Source: Pseudoalteromonas luteoviolacea S2607
Lineage (GTDB): Bacteria > Pseudomonadota > Gammaproteobacteria > Enterobacterales > Alteromonadaceae
Direction of reading: 5' to 3'
DNA: 64,000 nt
Assembly: GCF_001625575.1 (NCBI RefSeq)
Contig: NZ_AUXV01000072.1
Location: 62,001 to 126,000, forward strand
Shown: positions 35,023-43,426 of the stretch, piece after piece
Numbering within the stretch: position 1 is the first letter of the stretch
How the letters are laid out: the number at the start of each line of letters is the position of its first letter
Made by a program: the position numbers and the translations under genes
Notes under the pieces: generated by a model
What the model saw: only the letters and a program-made list of their open reading frames with translations
What the model was told of the DNA's origin: nothing
The model's database searches: none

Positions 35023-35289
35023 TTAAAGCTTTTTTGAGATGATTTCCTCAAGCATTGAGTGTTTTAAACTGTGAGTCGCAAACATATCTTTTAGCTTGCG
35101 GTTTTCATCTTCAAGCTCTTTTAAACGTTTTACATCAGAGGCTTCCATCCCACCATATTTAGAACGCCACTTATAAGACGTACTTTGATCAATGCCGTGT
35201 TTACGACATATTTCTGGTACAGGTACACCAGATTCAGCTTCTTTGATCATGCTCACGATCTGTGTTTCAGAGAACTTACTTTTTCGCAT
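35023..35289 (-). CDS. IS3-family transposase OrfA (helix-turn-helix), copy 1
   Basis: The 88-residue protein has MRKSKFSETQIVSMIKEAES, the helix-turn-helix VPEICRKHGIDQSTSYKWRS, and a leucine-zipper region LKELEDENRKLKDMFA, typical of IS3 OrfA. The frame is intact, but its element is dead because orfB is damaged. Confidence 0.9.
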   Translation of the reverse strand: MRKSKFSETQIVSMIKEAESGVPVPEICRKHGIDQSTSYKWRSKYGGMEASDVKRLKELEDENRKLKDMFATHSLKHSMLEEIISKKL

Positions 35290-35456
35290 CGTAAAATTCC
35301 CCCTATGAACTGTTTCAGTTTATGGGGGAGTTACAGAATTACATTCTTAGTTGCTAGTTGTATAGAAATTTTATGTATTATTTAGTGCCTCTGAGCCTTT
35401 TATGAGATAAAATTTAAGTCATTTATCCGTATCGTTAGCGTAAAAAGGCTATAGAG

Positions 35457-36578
35457 TTGTCTTCAGTAACTAAACCAATCATTTTTTCTTTCTTCTCGGG
35501 TAGTGGCTTTTTAGATCTTGGATTTGAACTCTCTGGGTTCGATGTCCGTTTCGTAAATGAATTTCATCAGCCTTTCTTAGAAGCCTATAAATATTCAAGA
35601 AAGGATATGGACTTACCTAAACCTAAGTATGGGCATCATTTAGCAAGCATTGATGACTTTGTTACTGGCGATAAGAAACAATTACTTCATGATTTTGTGC
35701 AAGAAGCAAAGTCTGAAGCGTTAACGGGTTTTATTGGTGGTCCTCCTTGCCCTGACTTTTCAGTAGCAGGTAAAAACAAAGGCTCTGATGGTGACAATGG
35801 CGTTCTAACTAGTGTTTACGTTGATTCAATAGTCCAAAACCAACCTGATTTCTTTTTGTTCGAAAATGTGAAAGGTCTGTGGAGAACTATAAAACATAGA
35901 GGTTTCTATAATGAAATGAAAAAAAAACTGGAAGCTGCAGGTTATGTTTTAACGGACAGATTAACGAACTGTATTGAATTTGGAGTGCCGCAAGACCGAG
36001 ACCGCATCTTAATGTTTGGTATTCATCGAAAACATGTTGGTGAAAAACTTACGAGCGAACAGCTAACTGCTGATTTTCATTGGGAACGAGAAGTTAAGTT
36101 TGATAAAGCTAAGGTCTTAGATAAATCTATCTGGCCAGAGTTTTCAGATTACAAAGAAAACTCGGTTCGTAAGCTTCCTAAGTATTTAGAAAAAGTTAGT
36201 GAACTCACGATTGACCATTGGTTCAAGAAAAATGATGTGTATAAGCATGTGAATGCTAAACATCATTTTAAGCCGTATTCTGATAAGTTTAAGACCATTA
36301 AAGAAGGTGACGACAGCAAAAAGTCATTCAAGCGCCTTCATAGGTTTCGTTACTCTCCAACAGCTGCATATGGAAACAACGAAGTACATTTACACCCATA
36401 TAAATCACGTAGACTAAGTGCTGCTGAAGCGTTGGCAATTCAGTCTCTTCCTAAAGAATTTCATTTACCATCTACAATGACTCTTTCTGATATGTTTAAA
36501 ACCATAGGCAACGGTGTCCCTTTCCTTGCATCTGAAGGCATAGCCAAAACCGTACTCTTTTACCTCGATTCCTTATAA
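35457..36578 (+). CDS. C5-cytosine DNA methyltransferase (Dcm family)
   Basis: The 373-residue protein shows motif I (FSFFSGSGFLDLGFE, 10-24), motif IV GGPPCPDFS with nucleophile C98, motif VI ENV (136-138), motif VIII QDRDR (179-183) and motif X GNGVPFLASEG near the end. So it should make 5-methylcytosine. The target recognition part (about 205-320) is short and unfamiliar, so the site is unknown. The start is a TTG at 35457 with AAAAAGG 10 bases upstream. No in-frame ATG precedes motif I. It stands first in the AT-rich cassette and a terminator hairpin follows. It probably marks self DNA for the downstream genes (inference). Confidence 0.92.
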   Translation: MSSVTKPIIFSFFSGSGFLDLGFELSGFDVRFVNEFHQPFLEAYKYSRKDMDLPKPKYGHHLASIDDFVTGDKKQLLHDFVQEAKSEALTGFIGGPPCPDFSVAGKNKGSDGDNGVLTSVYVDSIVQNQPDFFLFENVKGLWRTIKHRGFYNEMKKKLEAAGYVLTDRLTNCIEFGVPQDRDRILMFGIHRKHVGEKLTSEQLTADFHWEREVKFDKAKVLDKSIWPEFSDYKENSVRKLPKYLEKVSELTIDHWFKKNDVYKHVNAKHHFKPYSDKFKTIKEGDDSKKSFKRLHRFRYSPTAAYGNNEVHLHPYKSRRLSAAEALAIQSLPKEFHLPSTMTLSDMFKTIGNGVPFLASEGIAKTVLFYLDSL

Positions 36579-36581
36579 AAG

Positions 36582-36608
36582 TAGGAGCTGAAAAGCTTCT
36601 AATTTTAT
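36582..36608 (+). terminator. Hairpin after the methyltransferase gene
   Basis: TAGGAGCT (36582-36589), loop GAAA and AGCTTCTA (36594-36601) pair with one G-U and run into ATTTTATA. It would separate methyltransferase transcription from the next three genes, which then need their own promoter. TTGGCA near 36650 with GATAGT near 36673 is a weak candidate. Confidence 0.6.
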
Positions 36609-36699
36609 ACATTTCACAACGTTACAAGCCAATCTAGTGCATTTCCATATTGGCATGTTAGACTGCATGCAAGATAGTGATTTATATTAGGTCTAGTTC

Positions 36700-38673
36700 A
36701 TGCATTTTAACGATGTTTTATCAGATATTGAAAAGTTAATTGGGAAGCAGCTTCAATCTATCAATCCTAGTACCGCCCCAATATACCTAACAAAAGTAGA
36801 TAAAAAGGCTCGTAGATACTACATATCTAGCGATTCAAATAAACAAGGTAATGCACGTTCTTTCAGGGAGTTAGAAGATATTTGGCAAGATCTACTTTTC
36901 AAAGGCTTTAGTAATGTAGACCAAGCTTTATATGGTAGTGGCAGTAGCCGTAATCAACCGGAAACTATTTTTGCAAACTTACCTTATATTGAGCATTTCA
37001 AATATAAAAAAAAGAAACACCTCCTTTTATGTAACGAAAAGACTCATGAATTAGGTATTCTCAAAGAAGTTGAAGGCGCTGAATTTAGAGCTCTTAGAAA
37101 AAAGATAGATAACTATTTTGAACTATCAAACAAAGAGCTAGTTAATGAGCAAAGAGACTTACTTGATTCACTGACCACCTCTTTAGATGCAGTAATGAAA
37201 AAGTATCCAGGTGAGGTTTCAATTCAGGATACAGAGAAAACATTAGATCGATTAAGTGACTTAACCGATAAAGTCGTTTCCGCAACAGTCTCGAAACTTG
37301 AAGATGAAGATAAAACTCAATTGTTGATATCCGAAAGAGAGAATCAGGAAACGAGTATTTCTAATAATGCCCTTACTAGTGAACAAATGCTTGATAAATC
37401 TGTGATGACAGGTGTCGATGATGATGGCGAAAATGACGACGATGTCGACGAAGTCAATACTTCATTTGAGTCTAGAAGTAAGAATGTTAAACCAATTAGG
37501 CAGTTAACGCCGGTTTTATCACTAATTTATGATCGAATTCAATTTGAAGATATAGAGCTACAACCTGACTTTCAACGTAAAGACCGGATCTGGAAACAAG
37601 ACAAGAAAGCAAAACTTATTGAGTCAATTTTAATGGGGTTACCTCTCCCAGTTTTCTATTTTGCAGTTAAGCCCAATGGCACATGGATTATCGTAGATGG
37701 CTTGCAAAGAATAACCAGTGTTTATGACTTCATGAGAGGGGAGTTCCCGTTAAAAGACTTGAAGGTTTTGGGTGAAAAATACAGTGGGTTGTATTTTAGA
37801 GATTTAGAAAGAACTCAGCAACGTAGTATCAGAGAGTATGCAATAACAGCTTATTTAATAGATATGGATAAAGACACTGATAATTCAAACGTGCTAGTTG
37901 AATTATTCCACAGGATCAACACTTATGGAGTGAAGTTAAGTCCTCAAGAAATTCGTTCTGCAATGAACCAGGGAAGTAGTGTTAAGTTTTTACGTTATAT
38001 GTCTGCAACAAACGAGTTTAAAAAAGCTACACATCATAAAGTTAAACCAGATAGACAAAAAGATATGGAGTTGTGTCTCTCAGCCTTGTCGTTTATGGTA
38101 AATGGCTATCATAAATTTGGTACTAAAAATTATGAAGGTTATGATGAGTTTTTGTCTCAAGCGATGATGCGAATCAACTCATACAAGTTAAATGTCGATG
38201 AGTTGAAAGATCTCGATGAAGGAAGTTCATCTTTAACTGTTGGAACTAGTACTTATTATTATGAGTTGGAGAGAAGGTTTATTCAGGGTTTAGAATTAGC
38301 TTATGAAATATTCGGTACGAGTGCTTTTAGAAAATCACTAAATAGTAAAAATGCGCCTATTAGTAAGCAGCTATTTGAGTTGATTGTGTCATATTTTTCA
38401 TTACTTAACTCTGAGCAAATCAAACAGCTTAAGGAAAACTCCGCATCGTTAGTAGATTACTTATACTCTGCAATAGAGTATGATTCTGGTGAGTATGCTG
38501 TATGGGAATCAGATATTTATGATAAGGCTAACCGAGGGTTTATGTACTCAATATCCACATCTACAGGCAAGAAAGTGACAGTTAATTATCGATTCCAGTC
38601 ATTTGAAAGGATATTAAAAGAAAGCACTGGGATAGATGTTAAGTTTGATCCGTTAGTTGGAGATGTTAAATGA
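36700..38673 (+). CDS. DUF262 (ParB/Srx-like) protein with unusual N-terminal domain
   Basis: The 657-residue protein has three parts. An N-terminal domain (about 25-125) carries ALYGSGSSRNQPETIFANLP, which I do not recognise. A coiled, acidic linker (about 140-255, DDDGENDDDVDEV) follows. DUF262 is at about 265-430: QPDFQRKDRIWKQDKKAKLI, SILMGLPLPVFY, the core IVDGLQRITS (usually DGQQR) at 331-340, and FHRINTYGVKLSPQEIRSA. In GmrSD-type enzymes DUF262 binds and hydrolyses NTP and is joined to a DUF1524 nuclease. No HNH-like motif is visible in the C-terminal 200 residues here. Its stop overlaps the ATPase start (ATGA). It is likely a defence sensor or effector (inference). Confidence 0.85.
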   Translation: MHFNDVLSDIEKLIGKQLQSINPSTAPIYLTKVDKKARRYYISSDSNKQGNARSFRELEDIWQDLLFKGFSNVDQALYGSGSSRNQPETIFANLPYIEHFKYKKKKHLLLCNEKTHELGILKEVEGAEFRALRKKIDNYFELSNKELVNEQRDLLDSLTTSLDAVMKKYPGEVSIQDTEKTLDRLSDLTDKVVSATVSKLEDEDKTQLLISERENQETSISNNALTSEQMLDKSVMTGVDDDGENDDDVDEVNTSFESRSKNVKPIRQLTPVLSLIYDRIQFEDIELQPDFQRKDRIWKQDKKAKLIESILMGLPLPVFYFAVKPNGTWIIVDGLQRITSVYDFMRGEFPLKDLKVLGEKYSGLYFRDLERTQQRSIREYAITAYLIDMDKDTDNSNVLVELFHRINTYGVKLSPQEIRSAMNQGSSVKFLRYMSATNEFKKATHHKVKPDRQKDMELCLSALSFMVNGYHKFGTKNYEGYDEFLSQAMMRINSYKLNVDELKDLDEGSSSLTVGTSTYYYELERRFIQGLELAYEIFGTSAFRKSLNSKNAPISKQLFELIVSYFSLLNSEQIKQLKENSASLVDYLYSAIEYDSGEYAVWESDIYDKANRGFMYSISTSTGKKVTVNYRFQSFERILKESTGIDVKFDPLVGDVK

Positions 38674-39824
38674 GACCTATTGAAGAACTCAATCTAAAAA
38701 ATTTTAAGTCTTACAAAGAGCAACCATTCGAACTTTCGAATTTAACTGTATTTTGTGGGAATAACTCCGTAGGTAAAAGTACAGCAATACAGGCAATAGG
38801 AATATTGCTCCAATCTAATTTTGGGAAGGTTGTCAATCTGAATGATGAATTAGTTCATGTCGGGAACCTTGATGATGTACATAATACGTATAATCGTGAT
38901 GAAGACGAGCTATATATAGAAATTAAGTCTAGAGGTAATCACTATAAATGGGGTTACAACGATGCAGATCAAAGAGAAGGTTTATTGGGTAAGAATTATC
39001 TTCCATATTGTTCCAGTAACTCAATGGAACTTATGGAATTAAACGAAAAAGTTCAAGGGTCTTTTCATTTTCAATATATTGTGGCAGACAGGTGGGGGCC
39101 GAGAGATAACTTACTATTGTCTGAAAATGTCCCTCACCCTCTATGGTTGGGAACAAAAGGCGAATATATTGCTGAAGTGTTAGATAAATTATTAAATAAG
39201 TCAGACAATTCAATATCAAAGTTCTCCATCGATAAAGATCCAAGAAGACACAAAAGTACTACTAGTCTTTTTTTATTTGACAATATTGTGTCTTGGATGG
39301 GTGAAATTACACCTGGTTACAACTTGGAACCAGGCACAGAACCCAAAGCCAATGTTTCATATAACTCAATAATCCACCAATCTGGTAAATCAATTAAGTC
39401 AATTAATACTGGTTTTGGCTACAGTTATTCGATGAGTATAGTGGTTGCCTTGTTAGCCTCTTCTCCTGGAGATTTGGTAATTATTGAAAACCCAGAAGCA
39501 CACTTACACCCTAAAGGACAAAGTTATTTAGGTCGACTTATTGCTCTAACAGCAAAAGCTGGGGTTCAAGTTATTGTAGAGACCCATAGTGATCATTTGT
39601 TAAATGGCATACGTGTAATTACGAGATTGAAAGAGGATTTTGATCCCAAGCTATTTACTCTTTATTACATATCGCAAGGCAAGATGCAGAGTAATGTAGA
39701 AAAAATAACGATTACTAAAGATGGAAAGTTATCAAACTGGCCAGAGGGTTTCTTTGATCAGCAAGCCCAAGACATGTTCATGATTATGACTGGACAGACG
39801 CAGCTCCCAAATAAAGGAGCTTAA
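38670..39824 (+). CDS. AAA/RecF-like ATPase with DUF3696 C-terminus
   Basis: The 384-residue ABC-type ATPase without a long coiled-coil has Walker A GNNSVGKST (30-38), a weak signature NTGFGYSYSM (246-255), Walker B LVIIENPEAHLHP (269-281) and ETHSDHLLNGIR (304-315). The tail GKLSNWPEGFFDQ (352-364) is typical of DUF3696. Such ATPases accompany nuclease partners in several defence systems. It is translationally coupled to the DUF262 gene and 2 bases from the next gene. It should supply ATP-dependent sensing or gating for the complex (inference). Confidence 0.9.
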   Translation: MRPIEELNLKNFKSYKEQPFELSNLTVFCGNNSVGKSTAIQAIGILLQSNFGKVVNLNDELVHVGNLDDVHNTYNRDEDELYIEIKSRGNHYKWGYNDADQREGLLGKNYLPYCSSNSMELMELNEKVQGSFHFQYIVADRWGPRDNLLLSENVPHPLWLGTKGEYIAEVLDKLLNKSDNSISKFSIDKDPRRHKSTTSLFLFDNIVSWMGEITPGYNLEPGTEPKANVSYNSIIHQSGKSIKSINTGFGYSYSMSIVVALLASSPGDLVIIENPEAHLHPKGQSYLGRLIALTAKAGVQVIVETHSDHLLNGIRVITRLKEDFDPKLFTLYYISQGKMQSNVEKITITKDGKLSNWPEGFFDQQAQDMFMIMTGQTQLPNKGA

Positions 39825-39826
39825 TT

Positions 39827-40741
39827 TTGAAAGCTACCATTTGTTTTGTTTCAGAAAGTTTCGATTTTTCAAAAGAGCAAGAATCAGTTGCCTTATCAAT
39901 TAAAGCTACTTCAGAGTTAGTCGAAAAGTACTTTAAAGATGATGGATTTATTGTATTTGCGAAAGCAAATGATTTTGATTCACTTGCTGCAATTGAGTTA
40001 TATCAGCAACCTCAACACCTTGATGCTGGTACTATAATGGGGCTGCTCTATGATGCAAATATGGGAAAGGCAAGTACCATCAACGAACTAGACTCAGAGG
40101 GAGTGAAGGCTTTGGTTGATTCATCCAAGCCAGAATATAATGGGACATGGGTGTCCTTATATTCATCAGACTCAAACAATGCTTTAACTTCACGAGAACA
40201 CCGTAACGTCTCAGGTGGCAAAAGTTTGGTTAAATTCTGTTCGGATGTACTTGTGAATAATCCAAGACCTCACGCTGAGTATGCGCAAGATTTTGTGCAA
40301 CTTTATCAAAGTCTGATTTTTTTAGACTACCCAGGACACCAGAATAATGAGACTTTTGATAGCATTCGAAAAATAGAGGGGGGTTATCAATCATTTATTC
40401 GAGGTATTACAGATTGCCTTAATTTTATGGATCAATATGAAATAATCCCTCGAGACTCTCAGAACAACATAAATATTCTCAATGCAAATTTAGATTTTAC
40501 AGTTACCCCTGAAGGTACAGGTAAAAACAAGAGAACAATTGCAGCTTTAAAAAGAGACTTTTTAATTGATGACGTCGAATATAAGAATGTTAACTGTGAA
40601 TATCACTATAAATTAGAGCGAATTGATGGGGCTAACGGGAAGGGCACTTATTATTTTAACCGTATATATTTTGGTTTCTTTAACAGGATAGATCCTGAAA
40701 ACCCGAAAATTGCCATAGCACATATTGGTGAGCATTTATAA
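39827..40741 (+). CDS. Unknown 304-residue protein, third gene of the DUF262/DUF3696 operon
   Basis: No family recognised. The start is TTG at 39827, set by AAAGGAG 7 bases upstream and only 2 bases after the ATPase stop. No signal peptide or membrane helix is seen. The last 50 residues have a conserved look: CEYHYKLERID (257-267), YYFNRIYFGFF (275-285) and a terminal AIAHIGEHL with H299 and H303. These could be metal-binding or catalytic. Being last and strictly coupled, it may be the effector or its inhibitor. Codon use is AT-rich like its neighbours. Confidence 0.8.
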   Translation: MKATICFVSESFDFSKEQESVALSIKATSELVEKYFKDDGFIVFAKANDFDSLAAIELYQQPQHLDAGTIMGLLYDANMGKASTINELDSEGVKALVDSSKPEYNGTWVSLYSSDSNNALTSREHRNVSGGKSLVKFCSDVLVNNPRPHAEYAQDFVQLYQSLIFLDYPGHQNNETFDSIRKIEGGYQSFIRGITDCLNFMDQYEIIPRDSQNNINILNANLDFTVTPEGTGKNKRTIAALKRDFLIDDVEYKNVNCEYHYKLERIDGANGKGTYYFNRIYFGFFNRIDPENPKIAIAHIGEHL

Positions 40742-41023
40742 TAAGGTTATTGGTTACACTTTTCTTTACAACATTTTTTATTCTCTTTTCAACTAAGTTC
40801 TTCCAAACGAAGCTGTACTTAAGTTACCAATGGCTGAATTGAAGGCTAAAGTCAGATAGGCTCTTGCACCGAGCTCTTATCAAGATGATAGCACACTAAC
40901 TCAATTGTTCAATTTATGAACGTGTAACTGTCCCAGTTTTAGTACTGCTCATTAGTACAATTATGCCGCCTCAAGATAGCCCATTGGAGTTTGATCTCCT
41001 AGTGCATCGTGAGGCTCTCATAA

Positions 41024-41515
41024 TTATGAATATCTTAACCATTTATCTGTAATATCACGAATCTGCTGAAGTGATTCAAGCTGATATAAATCCAATACTT
41101 CTTCTCGGTATCTGCGATTAAATCGCTCAACAAAACCGTTCTGATAAGGTCTACTTGGCTGAATAGACTCAAGCTTTGTGCACTTTTTAGTAGCCCAACT
41201 TTCCAGAGCATTTGACGTAAACTCAGGGCCATTATCCACTCTAATTTGTTTTGGCTTTCCACGCCATGCAAAGACCCTTTCCAACACTCATATAACTCGC
41301 TCAGCGGTGAAGCTTGTATCAACCTCAATAGCTAACGCTTGGCGGCTGTAATCGTCCAGCACATTCAGTGTTCTAAAACGATGTCCGTAATTGAGTGCAT
41401 CGCTTATAAAATCCATCGAAAAAGAGTTATTATGTTTTCCCAGTGTGCTCGTAAGTGTTCGACCCAAGCTCTGCGTCTGCTTGTTTTCACAGCTTTTTTG
41501 AGATGATTTCCTCAA
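41024..41515 (-). pseudogene. IS3 orfB remnant, copy 2
   Basis: Read on the minus strand, the 5' part AVKTSRRRAWVEHLRAHW is joined after a deletion and frame change to FSMDFISDALNYGHRFRTLN. The frame then stops after SFTAERVI. It resumes as LERVFAWRGKPKQIRVDNGP and ends early in ITDKWLRYS. Catalytic Asp and Glu regions survive but the protein cannot be made whole. The deletion differs from copy 1, so the two copies decayed on their own. Confidence 0.85.
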
Positions 41516-41753
41516 GCATTGAATGTTTTAAACTGAGAGTCGCAAACATGTCTTTTAGCTTGCGATTTTCATCTTCAAGCTCTTTTAAGCGCTTCACATC
41601 AAAGGCTTCCATCCCACCATATTTAGAACGCCACTTATAAAATGTACTTTGACCAACACTATGTTTACGGCATATTTCTGGTACAGGCACACCCGTTTCA
41701 GCTTCTTTGATCATGCTCACGATCTGTGTTTCGGTGAACTTACTTTTTCGCAT
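41487..41753 (-). CDS. IS3-family transposase OrfA, copy 2
   Basis: The 88-residue protein is nearly identical to the copy 1 OrfA, starting MRKSKFTETQIVSMIKEAET, with helix-turn-helix VPEICRKHSVGQSTFYKWRS and the same zipper. The frame is intact. It overlaps the orfB remnant by 29 bases, as is normal for IS3 frameshift pairs. Confidence 0.9.
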   Translation of the reverse strand: MRKSKFTETQIVSMIKEAETGVPVPEICRKHSVGQSTFYKWRSKYGGMEAFDVKRLKELEDENRKLKDMFATLSLKHSMLEEIISKKL

Positions 41754-41872
41754 CGTAAAATTTCCTTCTTATTTTGATAGAAATTCTACTTATGAACTGT
41801 TTCAGTTTATTGGGGAGTTACATCTTGTCTTAGAATTCGCAACACTGTCTTCGAAACTATTCCATGAAAACA

Positions 41873-43060
41873 CTAACACACCTGCCCACATGCCCAGCCG
41901 CTTGACCAGGCGTATTGGAAGTTGTATCCGCCAAGCCAGCCGGTGACTTCGGTCACTTCACCAATAAAGTAGAGGCCATTGGCTTTTTTCGCTTCAAAGG
42001 TTTTGGAACTCAATTCATCGCTGTTAACACCGCCTAATGTGACTTCGGCAGTACGATAGCCTTCGGTGCCATTGGGTTTAATTTGCCAGTTACTTAATGT
42101 GCTGGCAATAGTGTCAACCTCACCATGAGAAAGCTGGTTAGCGGGCTTGTCTGGTACAGTATTTTCTGCGATTAATACCTCGACAAAGCGCTTAGGGAGT
42201 AGCTGACCCAGTAAATTTTTGACTGATTTTTGCCCTTGGTTTTGGCGCCAATCATGTAATAGCTCTGCAATGTGTGTATCTGGCAGCAAGTTGATGCTCA
42301 CAGCTTGTCCCGCTTCCCAAAAGGAAGAGATCTGTAAAATAGCCGGACCGGATAGGCCACGGTGTGTAAATAAGATGTTTTCTCTAAATTGTGTGCCATC
42401 GTCGCTGGTCACTAAGCTGTCTACACTGATCCCAGAAAGGCCTTCAAAACGTGCTTTGTCATGATCATGCAGCGTAAAAGGCACCAGTGCAGCGGTGGTA
42501 GGTAATAACTGTAAGCCAAATTGCTCCGCAATTTTATACCCAATTGGAGATGCACCCAGCTTTGGCATAGTGAGCCCGCCAGATGCCACCACCAAAGATT
42601 CACAGGTAAATGTATGATCAGAGGTTGTGACTATATATGTACCTTGTTCATCGCGGGACACTTTAAGTACTTCGTTACGTAAGAAGACTTCGACCCCAGC
42701 CCATTCGCACTCAGTCATTAGAATATCCACAATGTCTTGTGCACTGTTATCACAAAATAATTGACCAAGTGTTTTATGGTGATAAGCAAGCCCGTGGCGG
42801 TCAACCAGCTCAATAAAATCATGCTGTGTGTAACGACTTAAACTAGACTTCACAAAGTGTGGATTTGCGCATAGGTAGTTTTCTGGGCTGGCATTTTCGT
42901 TGGTAAAATTGCAACGTCCACCACCACTAATGAGAATTTTTCTTCCCACTTTTTTACCCATATCAACGATGGCTACCTTACGTCCACGATAGCCAGCTTG
43001 TGCCGCACACATTAATCCGGCCGCACCAGCACCGATGATCACTACGTCATATTGCAACAT
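41873..43060 (-). CDS. yhiN: HI0933/YhiN-family NAD(P)/FAD-dependent flavoprotein
   Basis: The 395-residue protein starts at the ATG at 43060 (MLQYDVVIIGAGAAGLMCAA). The frame open from 43093 uses a TTG with no ribosome site. FAD-binding GAGAAG lies at the N-terminus. Then comes KKVGRKILISGGGRCNFTN, a hallmark of this family, and a C-terminal FAD-contact segment (GLYFIGEVTEVTGWLGGYN, then QYAWSSG). The function is unsettled. E. coli yhiN lies in the same wider block as rsmJ, prlC and gor, and the order is kept here. It abuts the IS3 copy 2 end. Confidence 0.92.
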   Translation of the reverse strand: MLQYDVVIIGAGAAGLMCAAQAGYRGRKVAIVDMGKKVGRKILISGGGRCNFTNENASPENYLCANPHFVKSSLSRYTQHDFIELVDRHGLAYHHKTLGQLFCDNSAQDIVDILMTECEWAGVEVFLRNEVLKVSRDEQGTYIVTTSDHTFTCESLVVASGGLTMPKLGASPIGYKIAEQFGLQLLPTTAALVPFTLHDHDKARFEGLSGISVDSLVTSDDGTQFRENILFTHRGLSGPAILQISSFWEAGQAVSINLLPDTHIAELLHDWRQNQGQKSVKNLLGQLLPKRFVEVLIAENTVPDKPANQLSHGEVDTIASTLSNWQIKPNGTEGYRTAEVTLGGVNSDELSSKTFEAKKANGLYFIGEVTEVTGWLGGYNFQYAWSSGWACGQVC

Positions 43061-43426
43061 TGTATACTCTGAAACGAAAAACTTATGTCGCAATTATAAC
43101 TATTTTTAAGCTTAAGGGGGAGTTTATAGTTCAAAAGACAATCAAAAAGACATATTTTTATCACTTTTTAGAATATGAGATAAATCATTTACAATCGTTT
43201 ACATTATGAAATAGTTTATTCTTTAACCGGGAATATTTTGATAAAATGTAATAAAAACATAATGATAATGAAATAATAAAGACTTTTATCCATCCCCTTA
43301 TAACCAAAACAATAGTGTAAATAACAAAACAATACTTTCACACAAATCACACCAAGTTTACTTTTGTTAACCTCTTGGCGGATAAAGGTTGCCAAGATAA
43401 CAACAAGTAAAACAAGGGTAAAAAAC
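43061..43426. promoter_or_regulatory. AT-rich divergent region yhiN / PPC-subtilase
   Basis: 366 bases without a plausible gene. It holds both promoters. Only repeated TTTACA (in ATTTACAATCGTTTACAT near 43187-43204) is notable, and no regulator site can be named. Confidence 0.35.

Larger units (their letters stand above)
34381..35335 (-). mobile_element. Decayed IS3-family element, copy 1
   Basis: About 955 bases with transposase genes on the minus strand. The left end TGTAATTGCCC (34381) and the right end, read inward as TGTAACTCCCCC from 35335, are the likely inverted repeats, ending in TG/CA as expected. orfA is intact, while orfB has an internal deletion and stops. Functional relatives are about 1.2-1.3 kb. 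No clear target duplication is seen at its ends. It is similar to and in the same orientation as the copy at 40923-41822. Confidence 0.85.
40923..41822 (-). mobile_element. Decayed IS3-family element, copy 2
   Basis: About 900 bases, same orientation as copy 1. The left end TGTAACTGTCCC (40923) and the right end, read inward as TGTAACTCCCC from 41822, form the inverted repeats. The orfB part has a larger deletion than copy 1, plus stops. The flanks show no target duplication. Together with copy 1 it brackets the four-gene cassette as direct repeats. Confidence 0.87.

Noticed and set aside
35457-36578. Simple type II restriction-modification system
   Set aside because: No cognate type II endonuclease adjoins the methyltransferase. 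The next genes are DUF262 and a RecF-like ATPase, separated by a hairpin.
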